DNA of 5,755 nucleotides from assembly GCA_004377275.1 (NCBI GenBank), contig SOIC01000011.1:1-5755 (forward strand). Reading direction: 5' to 3'. Of this stretch, positions 1 to 5,755 are shown piece by piece. The notes beneath the pieces were generated by a model. It saw only the letters and a list, made by a program, of their open reading frames with translations. It searched no databases and was not told where the DNA came from. The stretch is from Dehalococcoidia bacterium (GTDB lineage: Bacteria; Chloroflexota; Dehalococcoidia; E44-bin15). The position numbers were made by a program, and so were the translations under genes. The first letter of the stretch is position 1. Every line of letters starts with the position of its first letter.

Positions 1-2126
1 GAGTCGATGTTTGACTCCCACACGCCAAACAGGCTGGGCTCCGCCTCTGGCTTTTCAGGGTACCACCAGTAAGCATCAGCATGAACTACTTCAGGATGCA
101 TCCCTTCCAGTAACTGCGCTTTTTGTTTTACTTTACCAAGCGGGGTCTCAATGTAAACAGTGTCCCCTTCTGCAATACCAAGCCCAGCAGCGGTTTGCGG
201 ATTGATTTGCAACAGCGGATCAGGATACTTCTTCCGCAACTTGGCAATCTGTCTGAGAGAGGAATGATGATATGGTCGGACCCTGGAGCCACTGATCAAG
301 ATTAGTGGATACTCTTTAGCCAAGTCTGGAGTGGCAACGGGGCTCCATGGAGGCTCCCGGTATCCCTCAAGGGGGTCATACCCCAGCCGCGTCAGGATAG
401 AAGGCACCAGCTCCACTTTACCAGAAAAGGTACCGAATCCTGTTTCCTCGTATCTCTTAAATCTAGGAGAAGGGGCATACCCCGGGCCTTTGGCGAATTC
501 GTGAAGGCTTATTCCGGCAGGGGCCAGTATCCTGTCAAGCCATCCCTCCAGTGTATCGGGCCAGTATTCTGCCTGCCCCAGACGTTTGCCGAGGTCACAC
601 CACAGTTGATAGTCGTCCTTTCGCTCATGTTCAGGTTCAACGGCAGCCTCGCGCGCGCACCATTGATTCCCCAAAACACCCCACATGTGAGTCAGGTGAA
701 CTCTCTCCAGAGCGTCTGTTGCGGGCAAAACGTAGTCTGCCAGTGCCCCGGTGGGAGTAAGGAAGTGATCCATAGAGACATGCAGTTCAAGATTGTCACT
801 CTTGAAGGCCTGATATGCATGCTTACTGTTGCCTGTGGAGCACAGGGTATTGGTTCCCTGATCAAATACCGCCTTGATGGGATAGGGGTTTCCCTTCAGG
901 ATGGCTTCCCATACAGCGTAAGGACCGGGAAAAATAAAGTACTGCTGTGCTCCCCATCCCTTGGGGTAAACCTTCTTCATAGCCTCCTTGTATAGTGCAA
1001 GGCCTTTTACTGAGGTGAGAGGCCAGCGGTCTGCGCTCACATTGTCCCGCGTTCTCAAGGGATGATTGATCTGGTAGTCCCAGTTGAGCTCATCGAGAAA
1101 AGCGGTGTACTCGGGCCAGTCGCTTAACCGGCAGCCCCCTTCCTTATCCAGGTTTCCGGTTATGGCTCGCAGCCAGCACTTGCCCAGCACGGAGCTGAGT
1201 CCTGCCCCATTACCCAGGTGGCAAGTGGCGACGCCCCAAGTAATGACCCCGGCAGGCGCATTAGCAAAGACCCTGGCCGCTTCAATGATCTGCTCAGCCG
1301 GAACCCCTGTGACTTGTGCGACCTTTTCCGGCGGATACCGCTGGACCAAAGCCTTCAGCTCCTCGAAGCCCAGACACCATTTCTCCACAAACTCCTTATC
1401 GTAGATACCTTCATTTATGATCACGTTCAACATGCCCAATGCCAGGGCTCCATCGGTCCCCGGCCGTAGTTGGAGCCAGATATCCGCCTCTTTCGCACAT
1501 TCCGTCGGCCTGGGATCTACTACTATCAGCTTCACCCCCATTTTCTTTGATATACTGTACCCCATCCAAAGCCTGGGCTCCGATTGGTGCATATTCGCCC
1601 CCCAAATAATGGCCGCCCCGGTTTTATTGGGGTCTAGGAACGTTGTCCAGCCAGCCAGTGTGTCATAGCCATACATTGCGCATTCTATGGGAAACTCGGC
1701 TTCCCCACAGTTTTTACCCAGGTGAAAGAAGTTCGGCGTACCCCATCGGTTGCACCACTTCCAGGCTGCGGCGTCGCCAGGACCGTGGGGAGAACCCCCC
1801 AGGACTAACACCGCCTCCGGGCCATACTGGTCGCGGATGGTGTCCAGCTTGGCCGCGATCTCATCCATCGCCTGTTCCCAGCTAATTCGCTCCCACTTCG
1901 CCTCACCCCTAGCGCCGGTTCTTTTAAGCGGGTAGTTGAGACGTTGCTTGTGATAATGGTAGTCAATCGCGTTTACTCCCCGCTCACACAGCCAGCCCAT
2001 CAAAGTCTCCTGGTCAGGCTCGACTTTTGTGATTTTGCCCTTGGTAACATGCGCCTTGATAAAACATGCCGCACCACAAACCGGACAGGTTCCTTTCTTT
2101 ACATTCTTGTCGTGATCAACTGCCAT
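1..2126 (-). CDS. Molybdopterin (Mo/W bis-MGD) oxidoreductase, acetylene-hydratase-like branch, C-terminus cut by window edge
   Basis: An uninterrupted frame of 708 codons runs from ATG at 2126 off the left edge, so only the extreme C-terminus is missing (the family is usually about 700-760 residues). The start has a strong ribosome site (GAAAGGAG, 2138-2131) 4 nt upstream. Residues 14-47 carry the N-terminal [4Fe-4S] ligands, C-x2-C-x3-C then CERG (C14, C17, C21, C47). WERISWEQA near residue 80 is typical of the family. GKNCGE places Cys140 as the likely Mo/W ligand; DPRPTECA followed by ADIWLQLRPGTD is the cofactor-binding middle region; SMDHFLTPTGALADYVLP is the third conserved block. The C-terminal molydopterin-binding domain begins around YPLILISGSR. 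There is no Tat signal, so it is probably cytoplasmic. Overall layout resembles Pelobacter acetylene hydratase, but the residue matching its catalytic Asp13 is Gly18, so hydratase activity is doubtful. The substrate is unknown. Family assignment is secure; function is not. Confidence 0.93.
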   Translation of the reverse strand, partial: MAVDHDKNVKKGTCPVCGAACFIKAHVTKGKITKVEPDQETLMGWLCERGVNAIDYHYHKQRLNYPLKRTGARGEAKWERISWEQAMDEIAAKLDTIRDQYGPEAVLVLGGSPHGPGDAAAWKWCNRWGTPNFFHLGKNCGEAEFPIECAMYGYDTLAGWTTFLDPNKTGAAIIWGANMHQSEPRLWMGYSISKKMGVKLIVVDPRPTECAKEADIWLQLRPGTDGALALGMLNVIINEGIYDKEFVEKWCLGFEELKALVQRYPPEKVAQVTGVPAEQIIEAARVFANAPAGVITWGVATCHLGNGAGLSSVLGKCWLRAITGNLDKEGGCRLSDWPEYTAFLDELNWDYQINHPLRTRDNVSADRWPLTSVKGLALYKEAMKKVYPKGWGAQQYFIFPGPYAVWEAILKGNPYPIKAVFDQGTNTLCSTGNSKHAYQAFKSDNLELHVSMDHFLTPTGALADYVLPATDALERVHLTHMWGVLGNQWCAREAAVEPEHERKDDYQLWCDLGKRLGQAEYWPDTLEGWLDRILAPAGISLHEFAKGPGYAPSPRFKRYEETGFGTFSGKVELVPSILTRLGYDPLEGYREPPWSPVATPDLAKEYPLILISGSRVRPYHHSSLRQIAKLRKKYPDPLLQINPQTAAGLGIAEGDTVYIETPLGKVKQKAQLLEGMHPEVVHADAYWWYPEKPEAEPSLFGVWESNID

Positions 2127-2260
2127 TATGCTCCTTTCTGTAATAGGTATTCCTCTCTCCTTGATTGCGATCAGCTCGACAGTGACATCGCCGATCTTGA
2201 AAGTGTCGAGGCAAGCGCTCCTATATTGGGGATCAACTCGCCGCCTGCGGTTTTCGGTAA

Positions 2261-2289
2261 ATTCTATCAGGCAATCGCAAGATTGTAAA
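2261..2289 (-). promoter_or_regulatory. Sigma70-type promoter for the molybdopterin oxidoreductase
   Basis: Read on the minus strand, TTTACA (2289-2284) and TAGAAT (2266-2261) are separated by exactly 17 nt. Each box differs from consensus at one base. Transcription would begin near 2254, giving a leader of about 128 nt before the ATG at 2126. Just upstream of the -35 box lies a short interrupted palindrome, GACGA-GA-TCGTC (2317-2328), in a position where a regulator could bind; that role is speculative. Confidence 0.55.
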
Positions 2290-2352
2290 TGAAATGGAAT
2301 AATTTGATATTTTTTCGACGAGATCGTCTATACTTTAATCAATATCACCGTA

Positions 2353-2406
2353 TTCCAGCCTGGCTATTGGCTGCGCAGAACGCAAAATGAGCTGCAAAGG
2401 CTGGAA
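2353..2406. repeat. 9-bp perfect inverted repeat with 36-nt spacer
   Basis: TTCCAGCCT (2353-2361) is the exact reverse complement of AGGCTGGAA (2398-2406). Inside the spacer GCAG and CTGC could extend the pairing, so an RNA from either strand could fold into a bulged hairpin. No T-run follows on either strand, which argues against a simple terminator. It lies upstream of both divergent promoters. Confidence 0.45.
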
Positions 2407-2646
2407 GGGATATCTTAAAGAAGTGCCAAATCGCTCAATCAGTTAAAGTGCAGCGACATATACCCCTACTTTCCGCAAATATCAAATAAAATCCCAGAAA
2501 ACTGCCACTTATTTGATTAGCAAAGCACCGTAGCGAGGAATTCGGAGAATAGAACCGATCTTTATACCCACAGTCTGAACTTAGGCGACAAACATTCATG
2601 TACCTGATAACTAATTCTTGCACCATCTATTTTTAATAGGCAAGCA

Positions 2647-2655
2647 TGGTATAAT
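2647..2655 (+). promoter_or_regulatory. Extended -10 promoter, probably for the lipocalin-like gene
   Basis: TGGTATAAT has the perfect -10 hexamer TATAAT (2650-2655) preceded by the TGn extension. The -35 position (2627-2632, TCTATT) is poor, as is common with extended -10 promoters. A better TTGCAC at 2618-2623 is 26 bp away, too far. A transcript from here would have a leader of about 225 nt before the gene at 2887, across the decayed coding-like stretch, so this may originally have been that lost gene's promoter. Confidence 0.4.
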
Positions 2656-2839
2656 TATGAAGAGGCCTGGAGAGAACATAAAAGAGTCATCGGCTTGAAG
2701 CCGAAACGTTTGAGAAGATCTCTTATTCGCGCAAGAAGGAATGCCTGGACTGCATGCAAGAGGCAAAGAAGGAAAAACAAGATCAAGGCGAATTCATAAA
2801 ATGATTGAGATGCTGACAGAAGGCAAAAGACTGAAATAG
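2650..2839 (+). pseudogene. Possible decayed small gene, frameshifted
   Basis: Three consecutive plus-strand frames read as protein-like, Lys/Glu-rich sequence with no intact frame joining them. The first (from 2650) gives NYEEAWREHKRVIGLKPKR. The second (open 2682-2804) gives RLEAETFEKISYSRKKE and then a CLDCMQEAKKEKQ stretch with a CxxC pair, ending at TGA 2802-2804. The third begins at an ATG overlapping that stop (ATGA, 2801) and reads MIEMLTEGKRLK to TAG 2837-2839. No start codon with a ribosome site fits the second segment. The pattern suggests a short gene broken by one or two frameshifts. I do not recognise a family, and it may be chance. Confidence 0.25.
2690..2704. repeat. Perfect 7-bp palindrome around one base
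   Basis: TCGGCTT-G-AAGCCGA lies about 30 bp downstream of the expected start from the extended -10 promoter. It could be an operator for a dimeric regulator. It also falls within the decayed coding-like stretch, so it may be coincidental. Confidence 0.25.
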
Positions 2840-2886
2840 CCTGCTTAGTGAAGTGGCAAGATTCTGAATAAAGGATGGAGGAAATG

Positions 2887-3885
2887 ATGAAGATACATGA
2901 GAAATCTTTACCTATTGGTTCTCCAAGAATTCACTTCCCGCAGGATGAGGGAGCTCACCCTGACGCCCTGATCGAATGGTGGTATGGGAATTTCAGCCTT
3001 ACTGATTCCAAGGGTAGGGAATACGAAGCAGTGACAGCTTACTTCGCTCCCGGACTCAAGATAGTCGCGCTTTCAGACCCAGAAGAGCAGCGTTTTCACC
3101 AGGAGATATCCTTCTCCACCAGAGACTTTGCCCAAGGGATGTTAAACCTACGCTGGGGTGATAGTGATCACTGGTTCAGGAGTGACCAAAACGCACTCTC
3201 TTATGGCCTCGAATCCCGTGGCAATAACATAGGTCTCAATTTGAATATAAGTTCTAAAAAGCCACCACTCTTGGTAGGTGGAGACGGCCTGGTTGAATGG
3301 ACCGAGGGTAATTCATATTACTACTCTCTCACCCGCCTTCAAGTTGAGGGGCAAATAGAATTGTCGGGAAGGAAGGTAGATGTAAAGGGTACTGGCTGGA
3401 TGGATCATCAATGGATGAATGCGATGGGTATGCCGGGCTGGGATTGGTTCTGCGCGCAGTTGGACGATGATACAGAAATCATTTTCTGGCAGATCGTCAA
3501 ACCCGATGAAACGGTCAAGTCCCGGGGTATCACGATTATGTCCGCTGACAATTTAATCTACCACGGCCAAGATATTGCGTTTGAAAAGCTGGACTCCTGG
3601 GTTTCCAGGCAAAGTGGAAACAAATATGGCATCTTATGGCGGGTCAAGGAAAAGACTCGTGGTCTGGATTTAGAGATCAGAGCTAAATATTCTGAGCAAG
3701 AGATTCGAATGTTCGATGTCCTTCCAGAAACCAACTTCGCATTCTGGGAGGGAAGTACGACTATATCAGGTTATTTGGATGGGAAAAAAGTTGCTGGGAA
3801 AGGCTATGCCGAACTCCTTCGAGCTCCTCTCAATGCTGAAGTAACACTGGTGGCTTTGTTAGCCGCGGGTTCGAACCCCGTCTGA
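2887..3885 (+). CDS. Lipocalin-like (CrtC/AttH family) protein with aberrant C-terminal tail
   Basis: The protein has two lipocalin-like domains of the AttH/CrtC (hydroxyneurosporene synthase-like) type. ATG 2887 is preferred over 2875 or 2884 because GGAGG (2877-2881) lies 5 nt before it; this gives 332 residues. Family marks are FPQDEGAHPD followed by EWWYG (residues 30-34), GTGWMDHQW (WMDHQW at 171-176), GWDWF (184-188), FWEG (286-289) and GKGYAEL (304-310), the usual closing strand. Many relatives are exported lipoproteins; this one has no signal peptide or lipobox and is probably cytoplasmic. The family includes carotenoid hydratases, but no carotenoid gene is nearby and the substrate is unknown. 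Residues from about 313 (APLNAEVTLVALLAAGSNPV) do not look like the family. Their last codons are a tRNA T-arm-like sequence, so the original 3' end was probably replaced. The enzyme core appears intact. Confidence 0.85.
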   Translation: MKIHEKSLPIGSPRIHFPQDEGAHPDALIEWWYGNFSLTDSKGREYEAVTAYFAPGLKIVALSDPEEQRFHQEISFSTRDFAQGMLNLRWGDSDHWFRSDQNALSYGLESRGNNIGLNLNISSKKPPLLVGGDGLVEWTEGNSYYYSLTRLQVEGQIELSGRKVDVKGTGWMDHQWMNAMGMPGWDWFCAQLDDDTEIIFWQIVKPDETVKSRGITIMSADNLIYHGQDIAFEKLDSWVSRQSGNKYGILWRVKEKTRGLDLEIRAKYSEQEIRMFDVLPETNFAFWEGSTTISGYLDGKKVAGKGYAELLRAPLNAEVTLVALLAAGSNPV

Positions 3886-3892
3886 CAAGCCC
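3861..3892 (+). pseudogene. tRNA T-arm-like fragment overlapping the end of the lipocalin gene
   Basis: GCGGG (3865-3869), loop TTCGAAC (3870-3876) and CCCGT (3877-3881) form a canonical 5-bp T-stem with 7-nt T-loop, including the invariant TTCGA. The next seven bases (CTGACAA) have no matching 5' acceptor strand nearby, and no CCA follows at the expected place. No D-arm or anticodon arm fits upstream. It therefore looks like a tRNA remnant rather than a working tRNA. The lipocalin frame reads through it as the residues GSNPV before stopping. Confidence 0.4.
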
Positions 3893-3954
3893 TGCAATAT
3901 CAGCACATCAGGCGTGCATCACACAGACATCACACCCACATCACAGATATTGCA
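3893..3954. repeat. 9-bp inverted repeat enclosing a phased repeat array
   Basis: TGCAATATC (3893-3901) and GATATTGCA (3946-3954) are exact reverse complements, 44 bp apart. The enclosed sequence is the 11-bp CATCA array. An A-run, not a T-run, follows on the plus strand, so this is not a plus-strand terminator. Confidence 0.6.
3906..3949 (+). repeat. Four CATCA-type direct repeats at exact 11-bp period
   Basis: CATCAGG begins at 3906 and CATCACA begins at 3917, 3928 and 3939. The spacing is exactly 11 bp, about one helical turn, so the motifs face the same side of the DNA. Such arrays are typical of cooperative protein binding, for example arm-type sites of tyrosine integrases or iterons. 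Next to tRNA 3' fragments, an integrase arm site is the most natural reading, but that is inference. Confidence 0.55.
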
Positions 3955-4110
3955 AAAAAGGCCCCAAACGCCACCATAGCATAGGTCGAGGGTCTTGGTG
4001 ATGACTCCTTGACTGGGTCAACATTAAGGAGCGAGAAGGGCACCAAGTCTAAGGTATTGAAATTGGGGTTTTACTCTCCTCCAGATATGAAAAACTCCCT
4101 CGGTAATTCT

Positions 4111-4151
4111 CAAGCAAGGGGTCGTGGGTTCGAATCCCATCACCCGCTCCA
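4111..4151 (+). pseudogene. Orphan 3' portion of tRNA-Gly (anticodon loop to CCA), att-site type
   Basis: Reading backwards from an encoded CCA (4149-4151): discriminator T (4148), acceptor 3' strand CACCCGC (4141-4147), T-stem/loop GTGGG-TTCGAAT-CCCAT (4124-4140), variable bases GGGTC, and GCAAG as the 3' side of an anticodon stem preceded by CAA. The T discriminator with CACCCGC, which pairs with GCGGGTG, is characteristic of bacterial tRNA-Gly. The matching 5' half (GCGGGTG, D-arm, CTTGC) is absent upstream, so the tRNA is not functional here. Conserved sequence stopping at the anticodon loop is the hallmark of the att copy that a tRNA-targeting tyrosine recombinase leaves at the distal end of its element. 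Confidence 0.7.
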
Positions 4152-4278
4152 GTTAGGAAAACAGGGGGATCCCTGCCTGGTAGTGCCGATATTGTAGCTA
4201 AAACAGAGCGCAACAGCTTTGAGGGAGCACCAGCTTCTTGAAAAGTTAGGAGATGTAGTTTTTTGTTGGGTATCTTCG

Positions 4279-4920
4279 TCAGCGTTTCAGCGTTTTCGTA
4301 AAGAAGGCAGTGGTTTTCTTAGCGAGACCGGATTCATATCCCCACCAAAAATGGTCAGCTCCTTGAATACAATCATACTCCTTGGGCCCGGGAAGATTTT
4401 GGCAAAATTCAATGAAGCGACCAATGGGCGTAAAGGCGTCCTCGCTTCCAGAGATTAGTATTTGCGGCTTCAGGCAGTGTCTCAGAAACTCAAAATCATA
4501 CATAGAAAGCGGAGGCGAGATGGCAGCCAGAGCCTTAATCCGAGCATCCTTACAGCCAACAGGCAAAGCGAAGGCAGCACCAGCTGAATAGCCGATGAGT
4601 CCTATGCAATCGGAATCGACTTCGCTCAGCGTAGTTATAAAGGAAGTAGCATTGTTCACATCATCTTGCTCGCCTACTCCCTCGCTAAACACTCCTTGGC
4701 TTCTACCTACACCACGAAAGTTGAACTTGAATGAGATAAGCGATTCTTCAATAAGTACGCTGCACAGGCAATCAACCACATTGTTATCCATACTGCCACC
4801 ATATAGGGGATGAGGATGACAAACAATTACTGCCGGGAAAGGTCCCCTTCCTTCAGGTATGCGTAATATTCCCTCAAGGGAAAGAGCTCCACTGTGAAAC
4901 TCTGTTATTACCTCTCTCAT
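4279..4920 (-). CDS. Alpha/beta hydrolase, HPHP-type (dienelactone-hydrolase-like, COG2945-like)
   Basis: A complete 213-residue single-domain alpha/beta hydrolase. The oxyanion-side motif CHPHPLYGGSMDNNVV (34-49) is diagnostic of this small-hydrolase group. FNFRGVGRSQG (66-76) follows. The nucleophile elbow GYSAG puts the catalytic Ser at 112; GSEDAFTP gives Asp161 and GADHFWWG gives His190, so the triad is complete. No signal peptide or membrane segment is seen, so it is cytoplasmic. It probably hydrolyses esters, thioesters or similar small acyl substrates; the true substrate cannot be read from sequence. ATG 4920 is the only reasonable start: no ATG, GTG or TTG occurs in frame between it and the upstream stop. 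Its ribosome site is weak (a GAGAGA run touching the ATG), so translation may depend on coupling with the deacetylase gene 52 nt upstream. Confidence 0.9.
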   Translation of the reverse strand: MREVITEFHSGALSLEGILRIPEGRGPFPAVIVCHPHPLYGGSMDNNVVDCLCSVLIEESLISFKFNFRGVGRSQGVFSEGVGEQDDVNNATSFITTLSEVDSDCIGLIGYSAGAAFALPVGCKDARIKALAAISPPLSMYDFEFLRHCLKPQILISGSEDAFTPIGRFIEFCQNLPGPKEYDCIQGADHFWWGYESGLAKKTTAFFTKTLKR

Positions 4921-4972
4921 TCTCTCAGCACTAGATACGACTCTTTATTGAGTAGTCAAGCTGATGCCACTA

Positions 4973-5722
4973 CTAGCTCATCCCCTCTAGCAAGGCCTTG
5001 ACATTCATTCCCAGGACATCGTGGTTGTAGCCACCCTCCAGCACTCCGTACCTTCTCCCACGGCATACTCTTTGGGCAAATCCCTTTACCAGCTCACCGA
5101 TGGTCTGGTAGTCCTCGGTCTTGAGCATACCACCCCAGTCATGCTCGTGCCGGTCGAAACCAGCTGAAACTGCCACTACATCTGCCTCTGCACGGGCCAG
5201 GAAATGCGAAATGGTGTCTATAAATTCCTGGCTATCTCTACCCTGGGGATGGAAGTAGGCTACCTCGGGCACGCCCTGAAAGATACTAGCTGTTCCGTCT
5301 CCAAAATGAAGGTCTATGTCCAGTATCACTGCCGTTCCGATTTTGCCTTCCTTTTTCAACCTGGCTATAGATATGGCCACGTTGTTTAAGAAGCAGAACC
5401 CCCAGCAATGGTTTTGGCTTGCGTGATGGCCCGGGGGTCTTATCAGCCCGAAGGCAGGTTCGCCACCTATTGCCAGCTCCGCTGCCTTAATAGCTCCTCC
5501 TGCTGCTAGCAAAGCGATTTCATAGGTCAGGCCATGCCTCTGAATATATCCTATGTGTTCATCAGAATGAACCAGTGATACATCATCGTGCGCTGCCGGT
5601 TCGGCCGCGACAACCTCATAATGGGGTGAAACCATCTTCAGGATGCTCTCCATCCGCCCTGCTGCGGCCGCAGGGTCACTGCTGTAGACCTGTTCATATT
5701 CAGGGTGGTAAACAATCTTCAT
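4973..5722 (-). CDS. Histone deacetylase-family (AcuC/HDAC-like) zinc amidohydrolase, compact form
   Basis: A 249-residue arginase/deacetylase-fold enzyme expected to remove acetyl or other acyl groups from amines (acetyl-lysine or acetylpolyamine in characterised relatives). RPPGHHA (95-101) supplies the catalytic histidine pair H99/H100; DIDLHFGDGT (135-144) gives zinc ligands D137 and H139; SAGFD (186-190) gives the third ligand D190; LEGGYN (228-233) carries the transition-state Tyr232. All catalytic residues are present. It is shorter than the usual 300-350 residues: about 50 residues separate the H139 and D190 ligands, against roughly 85 in class I enzymes, and the N-terminal region is also trimmed. 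ATG 5722 has AGGAG (5736-5732) 9 nt upstream. No export signal. It is first in a probable two-gene unit with the alpha/beta hydrolase; the promoter lies beyond the window or in the last 30 bases. Confidence 0.92.
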   Translation of the reverse strand: MKIVYHPEYEQVYSSDPAAAAGRMESILKMVSPHYEVVAAEPAAHDDVSLVHSDEHIGYIQRHGLTYEIALLAAGGAIKAAELAIGGEPAFGLIRPPGHHASQNHCWGFCFLNNVAISIARLKKEGKIGTAVILDIDLHFGDGTASIFQGVPEVAYFHPQGRDSQEFIDTISHFLARAEADVVAVSAGFDRHEHDWGGMLKTEDYQTIGELVKGFAQRVCRGRRYGVLEGGYNHDVLGMNVKALLEGMS

Positions 5723-5755
5723 CCAGGCTATCTCCTAAACGGTCTGAGTAAACCA

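Larger units (their letters stand above)
2127..2886. other. Divergent intergenic region, about 760 bp, no intact gene
   Basis: This gap separates the minus-strand oxidoreductase from the plus-strand lipocalin-like gene. It contains the two promoter candidates, the 2353-2406 inverted repeat, a 15-bp palindrome at 2690-2704 and a frameshifted coding-like stretch at 2650-2839, each listed separately. The 2407-2610 part is AT-rich and shows nothing recognisable: a 63-codon minus-strand frame there has no family resemblance and no convincing ribosome site. Confidence 0.7.
3886..4278. other. Convergent intergenic region, likely recombination scar
   Basis: About 390 bp lie between two convergent genes. 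Besides the repeat array and tRNA fragments it holds CTCCTT/AAGGAG (4005-4010/4026-4031) around an inner TTGAC-TGG-GTCAA palindrome, and CAGGG-GGAT-CCCTG (4162-4175), which lies 10 nt past the tRNA-Gly CCA end. Neither hairpin has a T-run, so neither is a clear terminator. No coding sequence is recognisable; short frames across the tRNA remnant encode the usual spurious residues. Confidence 0.6.

Noticed and set aside
501..995. A 164-codon plus-strand frame, and other plus-strand frames between 1 and 2288.
   Set aside because: They are antisense shadows of the oxidoreductase, which has clear domain motifs throughout.
2127..2328. The oxidoreductase frame stays open upstream of its ATG for about 67 codons to a TAG near 2328.
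   Set aside because: There is no ATG, GTG or TTG in that stretch, while the ATG at 2126 has an excellent ribosome site and sits right before the first cluster motif. The candidate promoter also lies inside the stretch.
2435..2626. A 63-codon minus-strand frame in the intergenic region.
   Set aside because: Its composition is not protein-like, no family is recognisable and no clear ribosome site precedes it.
3850..3866. GTGGC-TTTGTTA-GCCGC forms a 5-bp stem with 7-nt loop resembling an anticodon arm (TGT) just before the T-arm-like sequence.
   Set aside because: Its 3' stem overlaps the T-stem, no variable loop is possible, position 37 would be a pyrimidine, and no D-arm or acceptor strand fits. 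It is not a complete tRNA.
4005..4031. Hairpin CTCCTT/AAGGAG as a terminator for the lipocalin gene.
   Set aside because: The stem is short with a 15-nt loop and no T-run on either strand.
3865..4151. GCGGGTT at 3865 as the 5' end of an intron-containing tRNA-Gly ending at 4151.
   Set aside because: No D-arm sequence follows, the acceptor match is imperfect, and the bases already belong to a convincing T-stem.
1..5755. CRISPR array, insertion sequence, toxin-antitoxin or defence system.
   Set aside because: No spaced CRISPR repeats, transposase, nuclease or related motif was seen in any frame. The 11-bp array is far too short-period for CRISPR.

Overview
The window fits an anaerobic bacterium with mid-range GC, plausibly a Chloroflexota (Dehalococcoidia-like) or Desulfobacterota lineage. 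This guess rests on gene content only: an acetylene-hydratase-like Mo/W bis-MGD enzyme, a compact histone-deacetylase-fold amidohydrolase, a small alpha/beta hydrolase and a CrtC/AttH lipocalin-like protein. Nothing in the sequence fixes the taxonomy.

Layout. Positions 1-2126 (minus strand) hold most of a DMSO-reductase-family molybdopterin oxidoreductase whose C-terminus runs off the left edge. Positions 2127-2886 are a long divergent intergenic region. It holds a good minus-strand promoter for the oxidoreductase, an extended -10 promoter on the plus strand, a 9-bp inverted repeat with a long loop, and what looks like the wreck of a small gene. Positions 2887-3885 (plus) encode the lipocalin-like protein, whose last ~20 residues look foreign. 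Positions 3886-4278 are non-coding. Positions 4920-4279 and 5722-4973 (both minus) are the alpha/beta hydrolase and the histone-deacetylase-like enzyme, 52 nt apart and probably one operon with the deacetylase first.

The most unusual part is 3.82-4.15 kb. A tRNA T-arm-like sequence forms the 3' end of the lipocalin reading frame. It is followed by four CATCA-type repeats at an exact 11-bp period, enclosed by a 9-bp perfect inverted repeat. About 160 bp further on is a clean 3' portion of a tRNA-Gly (anticodon loop to CCA) with no 5' half. Together these look like the attachment-site end, or scar, of a tRNA-targeting integrative element. No integrase gene is in the window, so this is an inference.

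The genes show no obvious shared pathway. The oxidoreductase probably works with partners beyond the left edge. The deacetylase and hydrolase may form a small deacylation/hydrolysis unit.
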